Of a DNA stretch of 18,900 bases, positions 1 to 6,847 are shown in pieces; within the stretch, counting starts at the first letter, position 1; each line of letters starts with the position of its first letter. The notes below the pieces were generated by a model that was not told where the DNA came from, did no database searches, and saw only the letters and a list, made by a program, of their open reading frames with translations. The position numbers and the translations under genes are program-made. This DNA comes from an uncultured Clostridia bacterium (GTDB lineage: Bacteria > Bacillota > Clostridia > Christensenellales > UBA3700). The DNA is taken from assembly GCA_946623205.1 (NCBI GenBank), contig CAMOQV010000018.1, forward strand, positions 1-18,900. Reading direction: 5' to 3'.

Positions 1-2780
1 ACAATCTTGAATGAACGCTTTGTAGCATATGCTAACAAGCCGCCAACTTTCTTTTCAGCAACTCTCATATTTGTGCACTCTGGGTGATCTCTGAATAGGT
101 GAATAGCGTCGAACTTACATCTTGTTGTACAGATACCACAACCAATACACTTGTTAGGGTCAACAACTGATGCACCACAAGATAAACAACGACCTGTTTC
201 GATTTTTACTTGTTCTTCTGTCAATGTAAGCTTAGCATCTCTGAATGACTTCTTAACATCGATAGATGGATCTAGTGGTTCTTCTTGACGTCCAGCATTA
301 TCGTAATCTGGGAATTTAATATCTTCTTTATCAAGAGGAGTGAAGTTTCTTCTATCCTTACCAATTGTTGGGTGAGCATTAGGTTGAACATGTCTATGTA
401 GAGAATCTGCAACTTCATGTCCAGCTGCAATAGCATCGATAACAAACTTAGGTCCTGTGTAAACGTCACCGCCTACGAATATATCTGGATCATCTGTTTG
501 ATATGTTAACTTATCTGCAACAGGGTAGTTGCCATGCCAGAATTTAACCTTAGTACCTTCAAGCATCTTACCCCATTCAATAGCTTGTCCAATAGCGAAT
601 ACGATCTTATCAGCCTTAACTTCGATAGTATCGTTTTCATCATATTTAGGAGCGAACTTATGATCGGCATCAAATACAGATACGCACTTCTTGAAGATGA
701 TACCTGTAACATTGCCCTTATCATCGATAAGAACTTCTTTTGGTCCCCAAGAGTTGTTAATCTTGATGTTTTCTTCTAATGTTTCTTCAATCTCAATCTT
801 GCTTGCTGGCATTTCTTCTCTGCTTTCAAGAGAGAACATTGATACTTCTTTAGCACCAAGTCTTTGAGCTGTTCTAGCACAGTCAACAGCAACGTTACCA
901 CCGCCGACAACTACAACATTGCCTGTGAATCTTTGATTTTGAGATTGAGTTTCAAATGCATTTCTTAAGTAATCTACAGCAATCTCTGTACCTTTAGCTG
1001 TATCGTTTGGAACATTTGGACGTCTTCCACCTTGACAGCCAATAGCAATATAGAATGCTTTGTAGCCTTGCTTTTTCAATTCATCGATTGTGATATCTTT
1101 GCCAACTTCAACTCCGCACTTAATTTCAGCACCAAGTGTCTTTATTACATCGATTTCAGCATCGATAACATCTTTTTCTAGTTTGTATGTTGGAATACCA
1201 TATCTTAACATACCACCAGGTTGAGCGTTCTTTTCGAACACAGTTACGCTATATCCCATAACGCCTAGATAGTATGCTGCAGAAAGTCCTGCTGGACCTG
1301 CACCGATAATAGCAATCTTTTCATCGAACTTGCCATATACAGAAGGAACGATCTTTTTTGGAATGAATCTATGCTTTTGAGCGATTTCTCTATCGGCAAC
1401 GAATTTCTTAACTGCGTCGATAGAAACGGCCTTATCAATAGATCCACGAGTACAAGCTTCTTCACAACGCTTGTTACATACACGTCCACAAACTGCTGGG
1501 AATGGGTTTTCCTTCTTGATTAACTCTAAAGCTTCGTCATACTTTCCTTCATGAGCTTTCTTTAGATAAGCTTGAACTGGAACGTGTGCAGGGCAGGCTG
1601 TCTTACATGGAGCTGTACCTGTTGGCCATGTGTTATGCATTCTTGCTGTATCTCTGTAGTTTTCATCCCAAGCATATCTACCCCAGTTAATCTTATCTGG
1701 AAGTACTGCCTTTGGATATTCTTGTTGTGAACCATCTTTCTTGCAAAGCTTTTGGCCTAATTTAACGGCGCCAGCTGGACAAGATTCAACACAGTAACCA
1801 CAAGCTACACAGTTCTTTGGATCAACTTTAGCAGTGAATGAAGAACGAGATAGGTTTGGAGTGTTGAATAGAAGAGAAGTTCTAAGTGCGTTACAAATCT
1901 TAACGTTACAGTTACAAATATCGAAAATCTTATCGTAACCATCAATGTTTGTAATTTGGTGTACATATCCATTGTCTTCAGCTTTTTGTAAAACTTCTAA
2001 AGCTTCTTCTTTTGTACAATAGTGAGCACGGCCTGTTTCTACAGCATAGTCAGCCATATCACCAACTTGGATACACCAATCGTCTTCATTATCTGCACAG
2101 CCATCGCCTGTAACTCTTCTAGAAGCACGACATGAACAAATACCTAGAGAGATATGTCCATCGTATTTCTTTAGCCAATATGAAATTCTTTCATATTTAA
2201 CTGATTCATTGTTAAAATCTACAGCCTTTTCAACTGGGATAACGTGCATACCAATACCATCTCCGCCTGGAGGAACCATTTCTGTTACACCAGCAAGTGG
2301 GATGAATGTCATTCTTTCAAAGAATGAAGTAACTGCTGGGTTCTTTAGAATTCTACTTTGAGAAGAGTTCATTAACTCGGCAGAACCTGGAACGAAGAAG
2401 CACAAACGATATCTTTTAATCTTTGGTGCATTTGGAATAGGGCCATCGTCGTTGTAGTTGTCGCCGTAGTCGTATTCAAGAATACCAACAACAGCCATGT
2501 CGTCTAATAACTTTTGGAAATCGACAGGGTTGTATTCTGGATTCATTTTTAATAATTCTTCAAATAAATAAAATTTTCTTAACTTCATTTTGTTAAGAAC
2601 TTTAACCATTGGTGGAGTTAATACCTCTTTTAACCCCCAGTATTCAGGGTCGTTAGATGTAACGCCTTTTAATTTGTGAGGCACTACGTCAGTGATTTTT
2701 CTACAAAGTTTCGCTAATTCTTTGTCGTAATCTTTTTCGCCTTGATACTTTGAAATAACTTTTTTTGATTGCTCTGGCAT
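1..2780 (-). CDS. GltD-like FAD/NAD(P) oxidoreductase with multiple 4Fe-4S clusters (3' end beyond window)
   Basis: This is an open frame of 926 codons with no stop before the window edge. The start is the ATG at 2780, preceded by GGAGG that overlaps the hypB end. Domains in order: an N-terminal helical, possibly winged-helix region (about 1-200); a Cys-rich module with CSCR at 215 and a later CNCNVKIC; a ferredoxin-type cluster with C324, C327, C330 and C334; a GltD/DPYD-type N-terminal Fe-S domain with C392 and C431, C435, C439, C443; an FAD-binding GAGPAG at 493-498; an NAD(P)-binding GGGNVA at 626; and a C-terminal ferredoxin-like cluster with C878, C881, C884 and C888. The family (GltD, NfnB, PreT) moves electrons between NAD(P)H, FAD and Fe-S clusters. 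The partner and final acceptor cannot be told from sequence. It is a cytoplasmic protein with no signal peptide. It is cotranscribed with hypB, with a 2-nt gap. Confidence 0.88.
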   Translation of the reverse strand, partial: MPEQSKKVISKYQGEKDYDKELAKLCRKITDVVPHKLKGVTSNDPEYWGLKEVLTPPMVKVLNKMKLRKFYLFEELLKMNPEYNPVDFQKLLDDMAVVGILEYDYGDNYNDDGPIPNAPKIKRYRLCFFVPGSAELMNSSQSRILKNPAVTSFFERMTFIPLAGVTEMVPPGGDGIGMHVIPVEKAVDFNNESVKYERISYWLKKYDGHISLGICSCRASRRVTGDGCADNEDDWCIQVGDMADYAVETGRAHYCTKEEALEVLQKAEDNGYVHQITNIDGYDKIFDICNCNVKICNALRTSLLFNTPNLSRSSFTAKVDPKNCVACGYCVESCPAGAVKLGQKLCKKDGSQQEYPKAVLPDKINWGRYAWDENYRDTARMHNTWPTGTAPCKTACPAHVPVQAYLKKAHEGKYDEALELIKKENPFPAVCGRVCNKRCEEACTRGSIDKAVSIDAVKKFVADREIAQKHRFIPKKIVPSVYGKFDEKIAIIGAGPAGLSAAYYLGVMGYSVTVFEKNAQPGGMLRYGIPTYKLEKDVIDAEIDVIKTLGAEIKCGVEVGKDITIDELKKQGYKAFYIAIGCQGGRRPNVPNDTAKGTEIAVDYLRNAFETQSQNQRFTGNVVVVGGGNVAVDCARTAQRLGAKEVSMFSLESREEMPASKIEIEETLEENIKINNSWGPKEVLIDDKGNVTGIIFKKCVSVFDADHKFAPKYDENDTIEVKADKIVFAIGQAIEWGKMLEGTKVKFWHGNYPVADKLTYQTDDPDIFVGGDVYTGPKFVIDAIAAGHEVADSLHRHVQPNAHPTIGKDRRNFTPLDKEDIKFPDYDNAGRQEEPLDPSIDVKKSFRDAKLTLTEEQVKIETGRCLSCGASVVDPNKCIGCGICTTRCKFDAIHLFRDHPECTNMRVAEKKVGGLLAYATKRSFKI

Positions 2781-2782
2781 GA

Positions 2783-3457
2783 TCAATCCTCCTTGTATGA
2801 TTTAATTGTGTTTAAGAAGAACGTGCTCAATTCTTCTATACCTTCTTTTGTCTTGTTTGAAATAGGAATAATTTTCGCATTTTTATTCCTAAATAATATA
2901 TTGTCTTTGCACTTATCTAAATCGAATGTGAAATATTTAAGCGCATCGATTTTACTAATAATAACTAAATCGCATTTTTGGAAAATAAGAGGATACTTTA
3001 ATGGTTTATCATCTCCTTCAGATGTAGATAAAATCATAATATCCATAGTAGCACCTGTGTCATATTCAGCAGGGCATACTAAATTTCCTACATTTTCTAA
3101 AAAGATTAAGTCGTATTTTTTGTAATCTACAGCTTCTAAACCTTCTCTTGTCATATCCGCATCAAGATGGCACATTCCGCCTGTGTGCAATTGAATAGAA
3201 TCAACACCAGTATTTTTGACAATAGATTTAGCATCAACATCTGAATCGATGTCTGCTTCCATTACTGCGATTTTAACCTTGTCTTTGATTGAATTGATTA
3301 TTGAAGTAAGAGTCGATGTTTTGCCAGCACCAGGTGATGACATTACGTTGACTAATAGAACTTTGTCTTTGCGTAAATCAGCACGCAAAATGTCAGCGCG
3401 TGCGTCGTTGTCAGCAAAAACAGATTTTTCCAATAATATTGTTCGAACTTGTCCCAT
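2783..3457 (-). CDS. hypB: HypB-type nickel-insertion GTPase
   Basis: This 224-aa SIMIBI-class GTPase belongs to the HypB family, which delivers nickel to [NiFe]-hydrogenase (and in some bacteria urease) in a GTP-dependent step. Visible motifs: P-loop SSPGAGKT around 40-47; EADIDSD around 67-73; the metal-site GGMCHLDA with C96 and H97; NVGNLVCP with C128; and a G4 motif SKID in place of the usual NKxD. The optional N-terminal CXXCGC and His-rich stretch are absent. No hypA, hypC-F or hydrogenase gene is in view. Its only operon partner is the Fe-S flavoprotein downstream, whose SD lies inside the hypB end. No SD precedes the ATG, while an extended -10 ends 9 nt upstream, so the mRNA is probably almost leaderless. 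The family call is secure; the client enzyme is unknown. Confidence 0.9.
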   Translation of the reverse strand: MGQVRTILLEKSVFADNDARADILRADLRKDKVLLVNVMSSPGAGKTSTLTSIINSIKDKVKIAVMEADIDSDVDAKSIVKNTGVDSIQLHTGGMCHLDADMTREGLEAVDYKKYDLIFLENVGNLVCPAEYDTGATMDIMILSTSEGDDKPLKYPLIFQKCDLVIISKIDALKYFTFDLDKCKDNILFRNKNAKIIPISNKTKEGIEELSTFFLNTIKSYKED

Positions 3458-3466
3458 AGTATTACT

Positions 3467-3472
3467 ATTATA
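3467..3472 (-). promoter_or_regulatory. hypB promoter (extended -10)
   Basis: On the minus strand TGATATAAT forms an extended -10. Nine bases separate the TATAAT from the hypB ATG at 3457, so initiation about 7 nt downstream leaves a leader of about 3 nt. A 13-bp palindrome, GAACA-ttt-TGTTC at 3492-3504, covers the place where the -35 would lie and could be an operator. Confidence 0.6.
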
Positions 3473-3571
3473 TCATAATAATAGACTTATAGAACATTTT
3501 GTTCGATTTTCCCTATGAAATGACAAAAAAGAGAGACTGCTCGGCAAAAAGCTGGCAATCAATATAAAAGA

Positions 3572-3832
3572 TTATTCAGAGTGAGTCCACATTGCATGAA
3601 CAATAATTACGTTATTGTCATTTAATACGCTATAAACGAGTCTATGTTTAATATTAATTCTTCTAGAGTAATAATCTTTTAAATCTCCAACCAACTTTTC
3701 ATAAGATGGTGGAGTTTGAAATGGATTAATTGCAATTAAATTTAGCAACTTCTTAGCATTTGCATCCAGCCCAGCTTTTTTTAAGAGTTTTTTGTCTTTC
3801 TCTGCTTGTTTTGTAAAACGGATTTCCCACAT
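3572..3832 (-). CDS. Txe/YoeB-family mRNA-cleaving toxin
   Basis: This small basic protein of about 86 aa has the RelE-like fold of the Txe/YoeB family, ribosome-dependent mRNA endonucleases that are released when the antitoxin is degraded. The start MWEIRF (ATG at 3832) is preferred over an ATG 9 nt upstream: GAGGA lies 9 nt before it and family members usually begin here. Compared with E. coli YoeB, the Glu of the EKLVGDL segment matches E46, the Arg of KHRLVY matches R65, and the His of THSE matches H83. The tyrosine that follows that His in YoeB (Y84) is Ser here. The gene starts 3 nt inside or beside the antitoxin end, which is typical of coupled toxin-antitoxin operons. The family call is strong; activity is unproven. 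Confidence 0.88.
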   Translation of the reverse strand: MWEIRFTKQAEKDKKLLKKAGLDANAKKLLNLIAINPFQTPPSYEKLVGDLKDYYSRRINIKHRLVYSVLNDNNVIIVHAMWTHSE

Positions 3833-3834
3833 AA

Positions 3835-4086
3835 TTACCATTCCTCATTAGGGTTGTAAATTGGCATAGAATTAATGTCTTCCTTTTCACCTTCTTTAAT
3901 TTTCTTTAACAAGCCTGGTTGTGAAGACAGATTAATAGTTTCAAGCATTGCATTGTAGTCACTTTCTGAAATAATTACAGCATTGCCCTTTTTGGAACTT
4001 ACAGTAATAGGCTCATTGTACTCTATAACAGTGTCGATAGAATTGAATAAGTCTTTTCTTAATAGAGAAACATTTGTAATCTTCAT
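3835..4086 (-). CDS. YefM/Phd-family antitoxin
   Basis: This 83-aa protein starts MKITNVSLLRKDLF and carries the Phd/YefM DNA-binding fold, including ITVSSKKGNAVIISESDYNAM, the family hallmark, in its N-terminal half. The C-terminal tail (LLKKIKEGEKEDINSMPI...) would be the flexible toxin-binding part. ATG 4086 is chosen because GGAGGT lies at 4094-4099. An upstream in-frame ATG at 4134 would place the operator and promoter inside the gene and has no SD. It neutralises the YoeB-like toxin and, as in other YefM systems, probably represses its own promoter through the GTAC-core sites directly upstream. Confidence 0.9.
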   Translation of the reverse strand: MKITNVSLLRKDLFNSIDTVIEYNEPITVSSKKGNAVIISESDYNAMLETINLSSQPGLLKKIKEGEKEDINSMPIYNPNEEW

Positions 4087-4105
4087 AATCGTTACCTCCA
4101 CTAAT

Positions 4106-4158
4106 GATATAGCATAAAACGTGTACGCAATCAAGTACAGTGGTACATATTATTGTAC
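4106..4158 (-). promoter_or_regulatory. Toxin-antitoxin promoter with four GTAC operator cores
   Basis: A minus-strand promoter is visible: -35 TTGATT (4129-4134), a 17-bp spacer, and -10 TATATC (4106-4111). Four GTAC cores lie at 4123-4126, 4135-4138, 4143-4146 and 4155-4158, with start-to-start distances of 12, 8 and 12, so the array is symmetric. The E. coli YefM-YoeB operator is built of palindromes with a TGTACA core, which supports an autorepression role. Two cores flank the -35 box. Confidence 0.7.
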
Positions 4159-4159
4159 G

Positions 4160-5290
4160 CTATAATATTTCGCTATATGAACCAAGGAAAGCGAATTCTA
4201 CAGCCTCGGAATCAAGCTCAGCAATTAAGTTTTGAACTTCCTTAGATTTAATATTGCAATCTAAATCGAAATAGAAAATGAATTCAAAAGGAGAATTTGC
4301 TATAGGACGGGATTCAAGCTTTGTCATATTTATACCTAGGTTATAGAACTTGCTCAATAGTTTATATAAAGATCCTGGTGTATTTGGTAGTGTAGTTACA
4401 ATACTAACTTTGTTAGCATTATCATAAGTTTTAATTTCTTTTGCAATTAATATGAATCTTGTGTAGTTATCATTTGAATCTTGAATTGAAGAATCTAAAA
4501 TCTTTAGGTCATATAGCTCAGCACATTCTTGAGAAGATATAGCAGCGACATCTTTTCTGCCACTTTCTTTAACCATTCTTGCAGCAACTGCTGTGTTTTC
4601 ACAAGGAGTAATCTTTATATCTTTATATGACTCTAGATATTTTTTGCATTGCGCAAGAGCTTGCTCGTGAGAATATACTTCTTTTATGTCTTCAATTTTC
4701 GAATCTACATTAGCGACTAAATTGTGCTTAATTTGCATCTTTAGACTCTTAACAATGTAGAATTTATGTTCTCTCATTAAGTCATAAACAGGATTAACTG
4801 AACCTGCGTATGAGTTTTCAATTGGCAAAACGCCATATTGGCAGAAACCTTTTTCTACAGCTTGGAATACGTTTTCGAAATTCTTGAAATAAGAAATATC
4901 TGCAATCTCGAAGAATTTTTTTGCAGCAATTGATGAATAAGCACCTTTAATACCTTGGCATGCAACTTTAGCAGAAATTGGGAATTGTTCTTCGTTTTTA
5001 ATAGCAGTATTTATGGCTTTAATTAAATCTGTTGATATATTATTTGAAGAAATCTCGTATGCTTTAGATGTTTCAAATAATGTTTCATATATCTTTTTAA
5101 GATATAATTGTTTTTCTCTTGGTAGGTTGTTAGTAACTTTTAAAAGAGTTTCTTGGTTTTCTTCGTGCTCATCATAGCCATGCTTTTTTGCGTCAATAAT
5201 TTCATCTACTAAATCCATACGTTTAAGATATAAATCTTTTAGGGATTCGTCAATTGATGCTAGTTTTTGTTTTAATTCTTCGTTCTCCAT
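4160..5290 (-). CDS. pheA: Bifunctional chorismate mutase / prephenate dehydratase (P-protein)
   Basis: This 376-aa P-protein makes phenylpyruvate from chorismate through prephenate. Domains: an AroQ chorismate mutase helix bundle (about 1-90); a prephenate dehydratase domain (about 105-285) with the N-terminal GxxGAYS-type segment, NSYAGSV, SHEQALAQC and the catalytic TRF in NDNYTRF; and an ACT domain (about 295-375) with NTPGSLYKLL and the Phe-binding ESRP motif, implying feedback inhibition by Phe. By eye, the mutase domain keeps equivalents of E. coli R28 and K39 but seems to have Lys for R11, Asn for R51 and Gln for E52, so mutase activity may be weak or lost. SD AAGGAG sits 7 nt before the ATG. 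Expression is probably controlled by the leader-peptide attenuator upstream. No terminator follows; the toxin-antitoxin operator starts at its stop codon. Confidence 0.93.
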   Translation of the reverse strand: MENEELKQKLASIDESLKDLYLKRMDLVDEIIDAKKHGYDEHEENQETLLKVTNNLPREKQLYLKKIYETLFETSKAYEISSNNISTDLIKAINTAIKNEEQFPISAKVACQGIKGAYSSIAAKKFFEIADISYFKNFENVFQAVEKGFCQYGVLPIENSYAGSVNPVYDLMREHKFYIVKSLKMQIKHNLVANVDSKIEDIKEVYSHEQALAQCKKYLESYKDIKITPCENTAVAARMVKESGRKDVAAISSQECAELYDLKILDSSIQDSNDNYTRFILIAKEIKTYDNANKVSIVTTLPNTPGSLYKLLSKFYNLGINMTKLESRPIANSPFEFIFYFDLDCNIKSKEVQNLIAELDSEAVEFAFLGSYSEIL

Positions 5291-5306
5291 ATTTATCTCC
5301 TTGTAT

Positions 5307-5338
5307 AAAAAAATGACCTTGTATTTTGCTACAAGGTC
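5307..5338 (-). terminator. Attenuator terminator in the pheA leader
   Basis: On the minus strand GACCTTGTA, loop GCAAAA, TACAAGGTC form a perfect 9-bp stem (5330-5338 with 5315-5323), followed by ATTTTTTT. It sits 17 bp before the pheA start, inside its own leader, so it can only regulate pheA. The 5' arm (5328-5333, TGTAGC) can instead pair with GCTACA at 5384-5389, which would prevent termination. Confidence 0.9.
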
Positions 5339-5377
5339 TATTTGTTATTGTTGTTTTGCGTTTTAGTCAAAGAAAAT

Positions 5378-5418
5378 AGAGGCTGTAGCTATTCGCAGCT
5401 TTTTGTAAACCATCCTCT
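5378..5418 (-). promoter_or_regulatory. pheA leader alternative hairpins (1:2 pairing and antiterminator strand)
   Basis: AGAG (5415-5418) plus GCTG (5396-5399) can pair with CAGCCTCT (5378-5385), giving a 1:2 hairpin. The overlapping strand GCTACA (5384-5389) can instead pair with TGTAGC (5328-5333) in the terminator 5' arm, giving a 2:3 antiterminator. The two structures are mutually exclusive. Segment 1 lies immediately after the second Phe codon of the leader peptide, and segment 2 starts at its stop codon, so ribosome position selects between them. Confidence 0.75.
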
Positions 5419-5445
5419 AAAGTTAAAGACTAAATTTTTTGTCAT
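5389..5445 (-). CDS. Phe-rich leader peptide of the pheA attenuator (18 aa)
   Basis: The peptide is MTKNLVFNFRGWFTKSCE, 18 residues with three Phe (positions 7, 9 and 13) and one Trp. AAAGGA lies 6 nt before its ATG. A promoter lies just upstream, giving a 5' UTR of only about 15 nt. The stop codon UAG abuts the antiterminator strand. A ribosome stalled at Phe codons 7 to 9 would cover segment 1 of the leader and free segment 2 to form the antiterminator. A ribosome that reaches the stop codon would mask segment 2 and let the terminator form. The logic is the same as in enterobacterial pheL, but the sequence is unrelated. It is too short for usual gene callers. Confidence 0.85.
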   Translation of the reverse strand: MTKNLVFNFRGWFTKSCE

Positions 5446-5466
5446 ATTTTTTCCTTTGATGGCATA

Positions 5467-5496
5467 ATTCTACAACTTGCTTATTTTGTTTGTCAA
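5467..5496 (-). promoter_or_regulatory. pheA leader promoter
   Basis: On the minus strand there is a perfect -35 TTGACA (5491-5496), an 18-bp spacer and -10 TAGAAT (5467-5472). Initiation would fall near 5460, about 15 nt before the leader peptide start codon. It is divergent from the promoter of the GS-like gene. Confidence 0.8.
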
Positions 5497-5517
5497 TACG
5501 GATTTTGAATTTTTTTC

Positions 5518-5546
5518 TTTGCAATAATAGAGAATTATTATAGAAT
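5518..5546 (+). promoter_or_regulatory. Promoter of the GS-like/ANTAR operon
   Basis: TTTGCA (5518-5523), a 17-bp spacer and TAGAAT (5541-5546) form a weak sigma-A promoter. The leader would be about 25 nt, with GAGGTG as SD. An AT-rich inverted repeat, AATAAT-agaga-ATTATT (5523-5539), fills the spacer. No ANTAR-type double hairpin is seen in this leader, so the operon does not seem to be its own target. Confidence 0.5.
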
Positions 5547-5578
5547 AATAGCATAAAAATACATTGTGAGGTGTAGCA

Positions 5579-6847
5579 ATGAATCAAAACGAAGTATTAG
5601 AGTTTATTGAAGAAAATGGAGTTAAGTTTGTAAAGCTTGCATTTTGTGATGCTCTTGGTAATTTAAAGAACGTCTCAATATTCGCAACCGAGCTTAAGGA
5701 TGTTTTCGAAAAAGGAATGGCAATTGATGAGGAAGCATTTGATGGAATCGCATCTTATGAAAGAGGCGATATAAGACTATATCCAGATCCAGAGACAATG
5801 CAAGTTCTTCCATGGAGACCACAGCATGGCGCAGTTATAAGAATGTATAGCCATTTAAAGCATTTGGATGGGACAATCGCTGAATGTGATGGAAGAGAGT
5901 TGTTAAGAAAGGCGCAAGAAAATTTAGCAAAGCTTGGCTATTCTTGCACAATTGGAAGCAACTGCGACTTTTATCTATTTGAATTAGATGAAAAGGGTGT
6001 ACCAACACATACGCCTTATGATATGGCAGGTTATTTGGATGCAGCACCTTTAGATAAAGGTGAGAATGTTAGAAGAGAAATATGTTTTACTTTGGAGCGC
6101 CAAGGATTAAAGCCAACTTCTTCACATCATGAAAAAGGACCAGGCCAAAACGAAATTAGATTTAATTACAATGATGCACTTTATGCGGCGGATGATTTTA
6201 TGACATTTAAATCAACTGTTAAATCTATTGCTGCAGGTTCTGGATTATATGCATCATTCTTGCCAAAGCCAATTGAAAATGAAGAAGGAAGCGCACTTAT
6301 GATTAATGTTCTTCTTAAGAAGGGCAATAAAGAATGCACATCTGATAGCGAAGAAACAAAGCATTTCTTGGCAGGTATATTAAATAGAATTAAAGATATG
6401 ACTCTATTCTTGAATCCTACACCAAATTCATACGATAGATTCGCATTTGAAAAATCTCCAAAATACATTGGCTGGGCAGATCAAAAGTTCCGCCAAGTTA
6501 TGAGAGTTTCTAAATATAAGGCAGCAATTTATTCTGCAGACCCATCTTGTAATCCATATGTAGCATTTGCTCTATTGTTATTTGCAGGGGCAGAGGGATT
6601 AGAAAAGAAGATGGAATTAAATAATCAAGTTAAAGAATTAATCGTAGATACTTCTAAATACGAAACACTACCATTATCTTTAATCGATGCTATAAATGTT
6701 GCAAAGGATAGTGACTTTATAAATAAAGTTATGCCAGCTCAACATTTGGCTCAATTTATTGCATATAAAAACAATGAATTCGAAAAATATAATGCATCTG
6801 AAAATAAAGCAGAATTTATAAACGAGAAATATTTCGGGAGAATCTAG
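5579..6847 (+). CDS. Glutamine-synthetase-fold protein with degenerate active site (probable pseudoenzyme/sensor)
   Basis: This 422-aa protein aligns along its whole length with GSI such as B. subtilis GlnA (beta-grasp about 1-100, then the catalytic domain), so automatic annotation would call it glutamine synthetase. Several catalytic residues (Salmonella numbering) are replaced: E129 by N128, E131 by D130, H269 by M241, E357 by A316, R339 by F304 and R359 by Y318. About five residues are missing just before A316. All three n2-metal ligands are therefore gone. HHE (E185), QNE (E192), R287 in NSYDR, and the hydrophobic core are kept, so the fold should persist and glutamate or glutamine might still bind. 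It is followed without a gap by an ANTAR antiterminator. I infer that it acts as a nitrogen sensor for that protein, not as a GS. A changed enzyme of the glutamylpolyamine-ligase kind is less likely, because metal ligands are lost. Confidence 0.85.
   Translation: MNQNEVLEFIEENGVKFVKLAFCDALGNLKNVSIFATELKDVFEKGMAIDEEAFDGIASYERGDIRLYPDPETMQVLPWRPQHGAVIRMYSHLKHLDGTIAECDGRELLRKAQENLAKLGYSCTIGSNCDFYLFELDEKGVPTHTPYDMAGYLDAAPLDKGENVRREICFTLERQGLKPTSSHHEKGPGQNEIRFNYNDALYAADDFMTFKSTVKSIAAGSGLYASFLPKPIENEEGSALMINVLLKKGNKECTSDSEETKHFLAGILNRIKDMTLFLNPTPNSYDRFAFEKSPKYIGWADQKFRQVMRVSKYKAAIYSADPSCNPYVAFALLLFAGAEGLEKKMELNNQVKELIVDTSKYETLPLSLIDAINVAKDSDFINKVMPAQHLAQFIAYKNNEFEKYNASENKAEFINEKYFGRI

Noticed and set aside
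3492..3504. SOS (LexA) box upstream of hypB
   Set aside because: The inner half-sites are GAAC and GTTC, but the spacer is 5 and not the 4 bases of the Bacillus-type box.
2769..3518. Plus-strand frames opposite hypB
   Set aside because: They are antisense shadows of hypB; no start signals or family features.
5315..5338. ANTAR target hairpin in the pheA leader
   Set aside because: The terminator loop GCAAAA lacks the A1/G4 hexaloop pattern, and no matching upstream P1 hairpin is seen.
5291..5466. T-box riboswitch for pheA
   Set aside because: The leader is too short, and no TGGNACC-type T-box sequence or specifier stem is present. The leader peptide explains the structure better.
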